From positions 1-11,184 of the forward strand of contig CAYQJO010000146.1 of assembly GCA_964417785.1 (NCBI GenBank): a stretch of 11,184 nt of DNA. The letters run 5' to 3'. Shown in pieces: positions 4,809 through 11,184 of this stretch (position 1 is the first letter of the stretch; each line of letters begins with the position of its first letter). The translations under genes were made by a program, and so were the position numbers. The notes beneath the pieces are model-generated. The model saw only the letters and a program-made list of their open reading frames with translations, had not been told where the DNA came from and did not search any database. Source of the DNA: DAOTUL01 sp034437435. GTDB taxonomy: Bacteria; Chloroflexota; Anaerolineae; Aggregatilineales; Phototrophicaceae.

Positions 4809-7402
4809 TGCGCCGGCTGCCCCCGCTGCTGTTGGTTTTGCTGGCGCTGGCATTCTTTTACCAGTTGGTTTTCAGCGGCTTGATCCTGGCTCGTGGCGAC
4901 ACCTATGTCTATTTTTATCCATACTGGGATGCCCGCGATACGGCATTGGCCGCTGGTCAACTGCCGCTGTGGACGCCCGATTTGTTCATGGGAGCGCCGC
5001 TGCTGGCGAATCCGCAGTTGGGGACGTTCTATCCGCCCAACTGGTTGACGATTTCGCTGGACCCACCCGACTCGGTGCGGATCAGCATCGTGCTGCATGT
5101 TGTGTGGGCTGCACTCGGTACCTACGCGCTGGCACGGCGCTGGCTGGACCCGGTCGCGGCGCTGGTCAGTGCGGTGGTTTTCGCCTTTGGCGGCTATCTG
5201 GGAGCGCATGTCGAGCAGATCAACCAGCTACAGGGATTGTCCTGGCTGCCCTGGTTGTTCCTGTTGTTGGATCGGGCGCTGCGGGACAAGCGACCGCTGC
5301 TGCCATTGGCGCTGCTCGGACTGGCCTGGGGGATGCAAATCCTCTCCGGCCACACGCAGACCGTCTTCATCGCCGGGATCGGCCTGGGTGTTTATGCGAT
5401 TGTGGTTTCACCAAAACGTGTGATTCGACATACGGTGCTGCTGGCGCTGGCGGCACTGATCGCGTTGATCGTGGCCTCGCCGCAGCTTATCCTGACGCAA
5501 GAACTGGTGTCGCTTTCCAACCGGGGCGGCGGATTCAACCCGCAGCAGGCGACGGCCTTTTCGCTGCCGCCGGTCTTGCTCGGACGCGGCCTGCTCCCCG
5601 CCTATGACAGCCAGCTTTTCGGTGAGTACGTCGGTTATGTCGGTGTGATCGGTCTGGCGTTGGCGGTGATGGGGGCGATGAGTGACCATCGTGAGCGTTG
5701 GCCCTGGCTGGCGCTGGCGCTTGTCGGGGTGCTGCTGGCGCTGGGACGCCATAACCCGCTCTATTGGTTGTTGGCTGGCCTGCCGGGATTCAACCTGTTT
5801 CGTGTACCGGCCCGCTGGCTGGCATTATTTGCACTGGGTACGGCGCTGCTGGCAGGAATGGGGGTGCAGGTAATCACGCATGGTCGCCAAAAATGGCGTC
5901 CCTACGGGTTGGCTGCCGGATTCATCGGTTTATTGGCGCTTACAACATTGTTGGCGGGGCAGGCCGATGCCGAATTGATCGACGGCCCGGCGGTGCCAGC
6001 GGCGATTACCTGGACCGGCTGGGCGCTGGCGTTGGGCGCGTTCATGGTCGTATGGTGGCGGCGCAGCCGGATTTTGATGCTGATCGTGCTGGTGATTGAA
6101 CTGGGGCTGGCATCGCAGATGTTACCGTACAACGATCTGAGTGATCCGGCGGTGTACGAAGATGGGCGCTTCACTGTCTACCAGATGCAAGCCTATGGCA
6201 GCGATCAATCGCCGCCGGGACGCCTGTTGAGCATCAGCGATTTGCGCTTCGATCCTGGCGACAGGGCCGCACTGGAAAAGCGCTGGTCCGACCTGAATGA
6301 GCGCGGTGTACGCTATGCCTTCACGGCGACCAAGTTGCAGGAGACGCTGGCCCCTAATCTGCCGCTGACCTGGAATGTGCCGACAATAGATGGTTTCGGC
6401 GGTGGTGTGCTGCCGACCGCGCATTACACTGCGTTTACATCGCTTCTGCTGCCGCAGGAGACCCTGCGCACGGTCGATGGCCGTCTGCGTGAGGTGCTGG
6501 CGCAGCCTGAATGCCGGGGGGCCTGTGTCCCGGAAGACCGCTGGCTCGATCTGACCGGCACACGCTATCTCCTGACGGATAAAGTCTACGATCTTGTTTA
6601 CGAGAGTATATTCTACGATACGCAGTTAATTTTCCCCGATGAGTTCCGCCTGGCCGATTTTGTGTTCTTCGAGGCGAACGCGGTCCATGTGTTGTACAGC
6701 GAGCCAGCAACGGTTATGGATGTGGTGGTTGAAAATGGTTGTGTGGACGGACGGCAAGAATGCCGTCCCTACAAATCATCGACACAAATGATGCCCGATA
6801 CCACACAAATCGACGGCCTAACGCTCTCCCGATTCGCCCTGGATGAGGCCGTGACAGCGGCGGCGATCACCATCAACGCGGACCGCCCGGCGGGGATTCG
6901 GGCCGTATCGCTGGTGGATACGCGCACCGGCAATTTTCTGCAACTGGCTCCGCCGGGATGGCGGCGCGTGTATTCCGCCGATGTCAAGATTTACGAAAAT
7001 CTGGATGTGATGCCGCGAGCCTTTGTCGTCTACGATGCACAGGTCTTCCCGGATACCTGGGACGGCACCGAGTCAGCGCTGGACGCCATGCGCGACCCGA
7101 CCTTCGATCCGGCGCAGACGGTCACATTGAATGTGGATGACCTCACATCTGCCGCACTCGGACGCGCAGAAGCGCGTCCCTATGAGGTTGAGATCATAAC
7201 GTATACCGACGAACGGGTGGAGGTGGTTGTCAACGTGGAATCTGAGGGTTTCCTGGTGCTGGTGGATGCGTTCTACCCTGGCTGGCGGGCGACGGTGAAT
7301 GGTGAACGGGTGGACATTCTGCGGGCGAATGTCATGTTCAGGGCGGTCCTGGTCCCGGCGGGGGAAAGTATGGTGGTTTTCAGATTTTTGCCGTTTCCTT
7401 GA
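4805..7402 (+). CDS. YfhO-type polytopic membrane protein (GT-C-like), 865 aa
   Basis: The length and plan are normal for YfhO. The N-terminal half has about ten to twelve membrane helices: residues 5-27, a first outer loop with RGDTYVYFYPYWD (30-42), then helices at about 92-110, 118-133, 148-157, 165-180, 185-201, 208-226, 277-290, 298-313, 337-356, 370-385, 404-417 and 423-437. A large extracytoplasmic part follows from about 440. Its C-terminal end has the YfhO beta-sandwich signature VNVESEGFLVLVDAFYPGWR, then ATVNGERVDILRANVMFRAV. YfhO proteins take part in transfer of sugars from lipid carriers to cell-wall or lipid glycans in Firmicutes; the substrate here is unknown. The acidic residues D32/D42 in the first loop could be the catalytic site (inference). 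Three hairpin-encoded G-R-x-x-x-R-P-Y segments occur at 360-367, 649-656 and 786-793. C646 and C653 flank or lie in the second. It is coupled by ATGA to the HEAT gene. Confidence 0.88.
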   Translation: MMRRLPPLLLVLLALAFFYQLVFSGLILARGDTYVYFYPYWDARDTALAAGQLPLWTPDLFMGAPLLANPQLGTFYPPNWLTISLDPPDSVRISIVLHVVWAALGTYALARRWLDPVAALVSAVVFAFGGYLGAHVEQINQLQGLSWLPWLFLLLDRALRDKRPLLPLALLGLAWGMQILSGHTQTVFIAGIGLGVYAIVVSPKRVIRHTVLLALAALIALIVASPQLILTQELVSLSNRGGGFNPQQATAFSLPPVLLGRGLLPAYDSQLFGEYVGYVGVIGLALAVMGAMSDHRERWPWLALALVGVLLALGRHNPLYWLLAGLPGFNLFRVPARWLALFALGTALLAGMGVQVITHGRQKWRPYGLAAGFIGLLALTTLLAGQADAELIDGPAVPAAITWTGWALALGAFMVVWWRRSRILMLIVLVIELGLASQMLPYNDLSDPAVYEDGRFTVYQMQAYGSDQSPPGRLLSISDLRFDPGDRAALEKRWSDLNERGVRYAFTATKLQETLAPNLPLTWNVPTIDGFGGGVLPTAHYTAFTSLLLPQETLRTVDGRLREVLAQPECRGACVPEDRWLDLTGTRYLLTDKVYDLVYESIFYDTQLIFPDEFRLADFVFFEANAVHVLYSEPATVMDVVVENGCVDGRQECRPYKSSTQMMPDTTQIDGLTLSRFALDEAVTAAAITINADRPAGIRAVSLVDTRTGNFLQLAPPGWRRVYSADVKIYENLDVMPRAFVVYDAQVFPDTWDGTESALDAMRDPTFDPAQTVTLNVDDLTSAALGRAEARPYEVEIITYTDERVEVVVNVESEGFLVLVDAFYPGWRATVNGERVDILRANVMFRAVLVPAGESMVVFRFLPFP
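5882..5905 (+). repeat. coding hairpin copy 1 (one arm mismatch)
   Basis: Arm GGTCGCCA (5882-5889), loop AAAA, arm TGGCGTCC (5894-5901), then CTAC. One base pair of eight is mismatched. It encodes GRQKWRPY (residues 360-367) in the YfhO-type gene, just before a membrane helix. It has the same length, strand and phase as the copies at 6749 and 7160. Confidence 0.6.
6749..6772 (+). repeat. coding hairpin copy 2 (perfect arms)
   Basis: Arm GGACGGCA (6749-6756), loop AGAA, arm TGCCGTCC (6761-6768), then CTAC. It encodes GRQECRPY (residues 649-656) in the extracytoplasmic part of the YfhO-type protein. It adds a cysteine (C653) seven residues after C646. Confidence 0.75.
7160..7183 (+). repeat. 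coding hairpin copy 3 (perfect arms)
   Basis: Arm GGACGCGC (7160-7167), loop AGAA, arm GCGCGTCC (7172-7179), then CTAT. It encodes GRAEARPY (residues 786-793), in the segment before the C-terminal beta-sandwich. The three inner base pairs differ from copy 2 on both arms at once, so pairing is kept. Confidence 0.75.
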
Positions 7403-7449
7403 GCTAGAGGGGCAAAACGAATCATCTGCGATCTTTCTGCTGCTCCCAT
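7403..7449. other. convergent intergenic gap, 47 bp
   Basis: This short space separates the ends of the YfhO-type gene (TGA at 7400-7402) and the second GT-C gene (TAG at 7452-7450). I looked for a shared two-way terminator and found no convincing stem with T-tracts on either side. Confidence 0.6.
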
Positions 7450-8868
7450 CTATTGTAGCATCAAACGGACAGTTTCTACTCCTTGCACCACTACAACCAG
7501 AATAAAGGTTAAAATGATCTGCTCGATCTCGAACTTGAAGCGGTCGTTTTCCGCAATTTCAAACATCGTACCGGACAGCACACCGTAGACGATCAACAGC
7601 GCCATCAACACCATGACCGGTCGACGGCGTATGGCATACAGCCAGCGGCGCGGTGACAATCGCCCATCCGCGAGCAGCATCAGCCCGAAAACGGTCAGGC
7701 TGGCTGGGATGGTGAAAAACAGGGCAGAACACACTGGACGGTCCACAACCTCGCCCAACCAATCGCCGATAAAGGTCAGATAGAGGACGTGGCGGGCCAG
7801 CAGGATATGGGTGGGCATCTCGATCACGTTGTCGATGAGATGTTTATACGTATACGACGGGCAGACGTAAATCTCGTAGGCATCGCCGACGGTACGCAGA
7901 TAGCGCTTCGGATCGTGCCGGATCAGGCGCAGTGCATTCGCCCCGTAGACCGCTGCCACGTCGGGGACGTTGATATTGTGCTGGTCGTTACGCGCCAGGC
8001 CGGGGTAGTCCGATGTGCGGTCGAAGCCGTAAGCGGCATACTGTGAGGGAAAGGCGAACGCACCCAGTTCCAGTACCACCGGGTCATCGACCAGCGTCGC
8101 CAGTTCGTCCGGTGAATAGCCCGCCGATGTCACCCGCCACAGGTTGAATCCCGACCAGCTACTCCCGCCGAAAAAGCCAAACTGGGCCAGATTTTTGCCG
8201 TACCAGCCAACCGACAGCAGACAGATCAGCAGCGAGACGACCAGCACCCGCCGTGATCGGGCCATCACCGCTACCAGTGCCAGCAGCGGCACCAGCAGCA
8301 CCGCATGATATGACGCCCGCGTTAGAATCAACAGGTTGATCGTCAGCACCAGCGCGACCAGCGGCCAGGATCGCCGGGTGGCGGCATACAGTGCCATCCA
8401 GTAGACGGCCAGCACCACCAGAAAGGCGGTCATGAAAGTATAGAGGGGATAGGCTTCGTAGAGAATCAGCGATGGATTGAGCGCCAGGATCAGTGCGATC
8501 CCAAACGCCAGCCACTGCCGTCCGGTCGTCTGGTAGATGATGGCGTAGAGCAGCGCCGACATCACCCCGCCGAGAACGATGTGGATGAGGTGCAGCGCCA
8601 CCAGATGCGCGGGGTAGAAGATCGCGCCGACGATCCCGCCATAGAGGTTATACAGCGGCGGCTGCGCGTGCAGGTTCCAGATGGTGCCGAGCAGAGCGCC
8701 GCGCAAATCGCTCATCGGCTGAAGCTGCCAGTACCATCCCCATGTGCTGCTGGCTGGATCGGACACCACCGCAACCTCGCTGCTGATTCCACTCTCGAAG
8801 ATGTGGAACAGCGCCAGCGCGATATGGGCGACGAAGATCAGCCAGTAGTGGACATGGTAGGTCTTCAC
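7450..8868 (-). CDS. polytopic GT-C-like glycosyltransferase, 472 aa
   Basis: An integral membrane protein of the PMT/ArnT-like GT-C type by architecture. The first helix is residues 8-24, and a long first outer loop carries acidic residues (E25, E31, D37, D54) and HAQPPLYN (67-74). A PPL(Y) motif in the first or second loop is common in these enzymes. About nine to ten helices follow, with a central soluble stretch (SSWSGFNLWRVTSAGYSPDEL...HDPKRYLRTVGDAYEIYVCPS) and a C-terminal hydrophobic region ending VETVRLMLQ. The likely role is transfer of a sugar from a polyprenyl-phosphate carrier to an outer glycan, protein or lipid; the substrate is unknown. I chose GTG 8868: its GTGA overlaps the stop of the upstream gene and GAGGTGG (8874-8880) lies in place as ribosome site. 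An ATG at 8979 would add 37 low-complexity residues lying over the other gene. Confidence 0.82.
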   Translation of the reverse strand: MKTYHVHYWLIFVAHIALALFHIFESGISSEVAVVSDPASSTWGWYWQLQPMSDLRGALLGTIWNLHAQPPLYNLYGGIVGAIFYPAHLVALHLIHIVLGGVMSALLYAIIYQTTGRQWLAFGIALILALNPSLILYEAYPLYTFMTAFLVVLAVYWMALYAATRRSWPLVALVLTINLLILTRASYHAVLLVPLLALVAVMARSRRVLVVSLLICLLSVGWYGKNLAQFGFFGGSSWSGFNLWRVTSAGYSPDELATLVDDPVVLELGAFAFPSQYAAYGFDRTSDYPGLARNDQHNINVPDVAAVYGANALRLIRHDPKRYLRTVGDAYEIYVCPSYTYKHLIDNVIEMPTHILLARHVLYLTFIGDWLGEVVDRPVCSALFFTIPASLTVFGLMLLADGRLSPRRWLYAIRRRPVMVLMALLIVYGVLSGTMFEIAENDRFKFEIEQIILTFILVVVVQGVETVRLMLQ

Positions 8869-10280
8869 GTCCGCCACCTCTTGAGACCATATCCGGCAGC
8901 CAGCCCCACCGCCAGCACGATCCACAGCAGCGGCAGATTGGCCTGATTGGGGAAAAGCGTATCCAGGATGTAGGCCCAATTGCGCGGTGCGATGAAGGGC
9001 AAACGTCCGTTATCCTCAAACGGGATTTGCAGCACCCAGATGTTGAAGCCGTAATTGTAGAAAAACACGATCTGGGTCATGATGTTGTGTACCGAGAGGA
9101 AAATCAACCCGTAGACGCCGAAGAGCAGCAGCGCCTTCAGATTGTCGGCGGTGATCCGTTCAATCGCCTGAATACCATAGGCGACCGGGATGAACCACAG
9201 CGCCAGGAAGGGCATCAGATAGCGCGTGTCGCTGGTCCCGGCGCTGAAGGTACGATGTGTCGCGAACAGCAGGACGTACATCACCAGCACACCCAACACC
9301 AGTACGGTCTCGCGTCCCCGCTGGCGCACATACGGCCACAGACCGATCCAACCGATGAACGCCACCGGCATGAGCAAAAATATGCCCTGGTTGGGTATAC
9401 CGAACACCGCTGGATCGTCGGCACCGTACCAGAGTATGCCCGGTAGTCCGTCCATCAGCGGGAAATTGAAGGTCGTGGAGAAATGTCTGGCCCACTCAAA
9501 GCTGACGACATGGCGATAGGAAGTGGTAAACGGTCCGCCGAAGTTGACGGTATTGTAGACCATCAGGAAGCCAACTGGCAGCGCCACACCGGCGATAAAC
9601 GCCAGCATACCACGCCCAATCAACCGCCGTTGCAGCGTCATCGTTATATACACGCAGAGGGCGATGAAAAACAGCGCGTTGGAGTATTCCACCACAACCG
9701 ACAACCCGGCTATGAATCCCAGAATTGCGCCTTCGGTCGGTTTGACCTGGCCTCGTCGCGTGATGTGTAGAGTCAGCGCAACCGCCGCCAGCACCAGCAA
9801 TCCAGCGAAAACATGCGAGAATAACATGCTGCCATAACGCCACGCCGTCGTACCGAAAGCGAACGCCAGCACCGTTGTCAAAGCGCTGAAGCGTGAGAGT
9901 CCGTGTGCCAGCAGGGTATAGTGCAGCGCGACCACCAGTGCCGCACCGGCCAGTGCCGGGACCAGCAGCACATACGCCAGCTTCGGGTTCTCGGCGTCAT
10001 GGCGCGAGGGCATGCGGTGGGCGTCTGGCAGGATTTTCGCCGCCACAGCCGCCGGCAGAGTCAGCAGTGCGGTGCCGGGTGGTCGGTCGCTGTAGGCGAT
10101 GCCGTTATACAGGGAATAATCGTTGTATTGGGTGTAATCCTGGTAGGTGGTGATGCGGAAGCGGCCTTCATCGACCATGGCTCGCAGCAAAGCATAGTGG
10201 CTGCCATCGTTGCTTCCGTTGATCCCGGCGGCACTGGCATAGTAAATCGTTGCCACCAGGATAAAGAGGATCAGTCTCAC
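8865..10280 (-). CDS. polytopic GT-C-like glycosyltransferase, 471 aa
   Basis: Membrane protein with a first helix at residues 2-19 and then an outer loop with NDGSHYALLRAMVDEGRF (24-41) and DRPPGTALL (65-73). An acidic residue just after helix 1 (D25 here) and a PPG/PPL motif further on are typical of lipid-carrier-dependent GT-C enzymes. About ten more helices follow, with a polar loop (SYRHVVSFEWARHFSTTFNFPLMDGLPGILWYGADDP) and, near the end, SDTRYLMPF. It is distinct from, but probably works with, the next gene, which overlaps its stop by 4 bp. The start is likely GTG 10280, which overlaps the TGA of the zinc-ribbon gene (GTGA) and puts the hydrophobic helix at the N-terminus. A GTG at 10322 is an alternative that would add fourteen residues, including HHH. 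The nucleotide context has no strong ribosome site, which fits translational coupling. Confidence 0.82.
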   Translation of the reverse strand: MRLILFILVATIYYASAAGINGSNDGSHYALLRAMVDEGRFRITTYQDYTQYNDYSLYNGIAYSDRPPGTALLTLPAAVAAKILPDAHRMPSRHDAENPKLAYVLLVPALAGAALVVALHYTLLAHGLSRFSALTTVLAFAFGTTAWRYGSMLFSHVFAGLLVLAAVALTLHITRRGQVKPTEGAILGFIAGLSVVVEYSNALFFIALCVYITMTLQRRLIGRGMLAFIAGVALPVGFLMVYNTVNFGGPFTTSYRHVVSFEWARHFSTTFNFPLMDGLPGILWYGADDPAVFGIPNQGIFLLMPVAFIGWIGLWPYVRQRGRETVLVLGVLVMYVLLFATHRTFSAGTSDTRYLMPFLALWFIPVAYGIQAIERITADNLKALLLFGVYGLIFLSVHNIMTQIVFFYNYGFNIWVLQIPFEDNGRLPFIAPRNWAYILDTLFPNQANLPLLWIVLAVGLAAGYGLKRWRT

Positions 10281-10477
10281 GAAAACCGGGTGATGGTGGT
10301 ATGACACTGGCTGCACTGCCACAGCAGCGTATCAGTGGAGATGCCCATGACTAGAGCAAGCTGTTCCGGCCACTTTTGCACACCGATAAATACGAATACT
10401 GTTGTTTCGCCGCAGCATTCACATATCGTTTCTTGTTCAGGTGGGCTGGTCGGTTTTATCTCAGTCTGATGGCACAT
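10277..10477 (-). CDS. small zinc-ribbon-like protein, 66 aa
   Basis: No named family is recognised. With start ATG 10477 the protein begins MCHQTEIK. It has two cysteine knuckles, C-E-C-C (residues 19-22) and C-S-Q-C-H (55-59), about 33 residues apart, which is the pattern of a zinc ribbon. The part between (TTVFVFIGVQKWPEQLALVMGISTDTLLWQ) could form the beta strands of the fold. There is no membrane helix, so it should be cytoplasmic. It may bind metal or act as an adaptor; no function can be assigned. A TTG at 10492 would add five residues but has no better ribosome site. Its TGA overlaps the GTG of the first GT-C gene, so it is probably made in the same message. Confidence 0.7.
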   Translation of the reverse strand: MCHQTEIKPTSPPEQETICECCGETTVFVFIGVQKWPEQLALVMGISTDTLLWQCSQCHTTITRFS

Positions 10478-10513
10478 GGTCTTCAATAACAATCTCTATT
10501 TTAAGATGACTCC

Positions 10514-10519
10514 ATCATA
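10514..10519 (-). promoter_or_regulatory. candidate -10 box before the zinc-ribbon gene
   Basis: On the minus strand GGTATGATGG gives TATGAT (5 of 6 to consensus), 36 nt before ATG 10477, in the 87-nt gap after the HEAT gene. CTGACA lies upstream but at about 21 nt, too far for a normal -35 box. The zinc-ribbon/GT-C genes may therefore have their own weak promoter or simply be read through from the HEAT gene. Confidence 0.3.
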
Positions 10520-10564
10520 CCGTAACCGACCCAACACAGTTGTCAGGGATTTGAGCGAAATTTG

Positions 10565-11029
10565 TCAGCGGTGATAGCGGGCAATCGCTCTACGGGCATC
10601 GGCGGACCCGATTCGTTCCAGCGCATGAACAGCCGCCATATACAGCCCCCGGTTGAAGCCGTGAATCTGAAAATGGCGTGAATTAGCCGACTTGTAATCT
10701 TTGAGAATCTCAATCAGATGAGGCACCGCTTTTTCGCTGCCAATTTCACCCAGCGAGTCGGCGGCTGCTGATGCGACCAGCGGGTCCGAGTCGTGCAATA
10801 TCTGGATCAGGAATGGGACTGCGGATGGGTCGCCGATCTCACCCAGCGCACGCGCCGCTGCTAACCGGACCTCATCAGGACGGTTATTCAGTGCTTTTGC
10901 CAGCACCGGCACCACAGCCGGGTCTTTAGAGGCTCCCAGTTTTTTGGCCGCGATCCGGCTCATCTCGCGGTCTGAGGTGTTGAGATAACCCACCCACTTC
11001 TCTACATACTTCTGGTGTTGGGATGACAT
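10565..11029 (-). CDS. soluble HEAT-repeat protein, 154 aa
   Basis: A small HEAT/PBS-lyase-type repeat protein with no signal peptide or membrane helix. Repeats are seen at about residues 20-48 (SDREMSRIAAKKLGASKDPAVVPVLAKAL), 50-79 (PDEVRLAAARALGEIGDPSAVPFLIQIL), 81-109 (DPLVASAAADSLGEIGSEKAVPHLIEIL) and a last one at 128-152 (GLYMAAVHALERIGSADARRAIARY). The last repeat comes after a longer insert (DYKSANSRHFQIHGFN). Such proteins are scaffolds for protein binding. No catalytic residues are evident. The start ATG 11029 has no clear Shine-Dalgarno; the sequence just before it is TCAAACCATC. It lies upstream of the zinc-ribbon and GT-C genes on the same strand, in a gene order that recalls the plus-strand HEAT/YfhO pair. 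Confidence 0.85.
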   Translation of the reverse strand: MSSQHQKYVEKWVGYLNTSDREMSRIAAKKLGASKDPAVVPVLAKALNNRPDEVRLAAARALGEIGDPSAVPFLIQILHDSDPLVASAAADSLGEIGSEKAVPHLIEILKDYKSANSRHFQIHGFNRGLYMAAVHALERIGSADARRAIARYHR

Positions 11030-11184
11030 GATGGTTTGAAATGATCCACAATAATCAGTATATGTATGGTAACACAGAATTCATAGCGGATTCAATCACT
11101 GGAAAACTCAGCGGACATCAAACCATATTCTAACTGACCCTGACTGAGCGACCCAACATAAATGCAGATTTGCCAGGGTATGGC
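11030..11184. other. leader region upstream of the HEAT gene, no gene seen
   Basis: This 155-bp, relatively AT-rich stretch has no credible ORF. It should contain the promoter of the HEAT gene: TATACT on the minus strand (11057-11062) is a weak -10 candidate without a -35. ATGGTTTGA (11031-11039) and TCAAACCAT (11118-11126) form a 9-bp inverted repeat with a 78-nt loop. Confidence 0.5.

Noticed and set aside
4654..5607. Plus-strand 317-codon frame overlapping the HEAT and YfhO genes
   Set aside because: It is a frame shadow: Arg/Gly/Ala-rich product, no domain, and it crosses the ATGA junction of two well-supported genes.
7403..7449. Two-way terminator between the converging genes
   Set aside because: No perfect stem with flanking T-tracts; the GGGGCA/TGCTCCC match is imperfect and far apart.
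8869..8979. Extended N-terminus of the second GT-C gene from ATG 8979
   Set aside because: The extra 37 residues are low-complexity and lie over the end of the upstream gene. GTG 8868 has a good ribosome site and a GTGA overlap.
10527..11158. Direct repeat CGACCCAACA at 10527-10536 and 11149-11158, flanking the HEAT gene
   Set aside because: Ten-base repeats are expected many times by chance in a window of this size. There are no terminal inverted repeats or mobility genes to suggest an inserted unit.
1..11184. CRISPR array, tRNA, rRNA, insertion sequence or phage genes
   Set aside because: No regularly spaced repeats, tRNA-like cloverleaf, transposase or phage-type protein was recognised on either strand.

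Overview
The window reads as ordinary bacterial chromosome, GC-rich and densely packed, most likely from an Anaerolineae-like member of the Chloroflexota. This is inference. It rests on the Thr/Pro-rich 'TPLPTE/TPLPTQ' linker in a secreted SH3 protein, a split TrkA-TrkA-TrkH cluster, several large GT-C/YfhO-type membrane proteins, HEAT-repeat proteins, and GGACG...CGTCC palindromes with a CTAC tail. No rRNA, tRNA, CRISPR array, transposase, phage gene or plasmid gene was found.

Layout. (1) Minus strand, read from 4158 down to 1: a short TrkA-N protein, a full-length TrkA (N plus C domains) and a TrkH potassium-translocating subunit form one overlapping, translationally coupled unit (4158-1555). 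A new promoter near 1504-1509 then precedes a secreted PA14-SH3-SH3 protein, a 66-residue single-helix membrane protein, and the truncated start of a GT9 (heptosyltransferase-like) glycosyltransferase that runs off the left edge. (2) Plus strand, 4230-7402: a membrane-anchored HEAT-repeat protein overlaps by 4 bp (ATGA) with an 865-residue YfhO-type membrane protein. A symmetric TATTATA element at 4186-4192 lies between this pair and the trkA gene and could drive both directions. (3) Minus strand, read from 11029 down to 7450: a soluble HEAT-repeat protein, a small four-Cys zinc-ribbon protein, and two polytopic GT-C-like glycosyltransferases. The last three are joined by GTGA stop/start overlaps. 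Modules 2 and 3 converge at 7402/7450.

Working together: the Trk unit should be a K+ uptake channel (TrkH) gated by two RCK polypeptides. The rest is mostly cell-envelope glycosylation: a cytoplasmic-type GT9 enzyme and three polytopic proteins of the kind that use lipid-linked sugars outside the membrane. HEAT-repeat proteins head both membrane-enzyme groups.

The most unusual signal is a set of three short hairpins inside the YfhO-type gene. All have the same length, strand and reading phase, their arms differ but remain (almost) complementary, and each encodes a G-R-x-x-x-R-P-Y peptide. A related perfect 20-bp palindrome lies between genes at 362-381. I see no clear new defence or mobile system here; the remaining points are smaller oddities.
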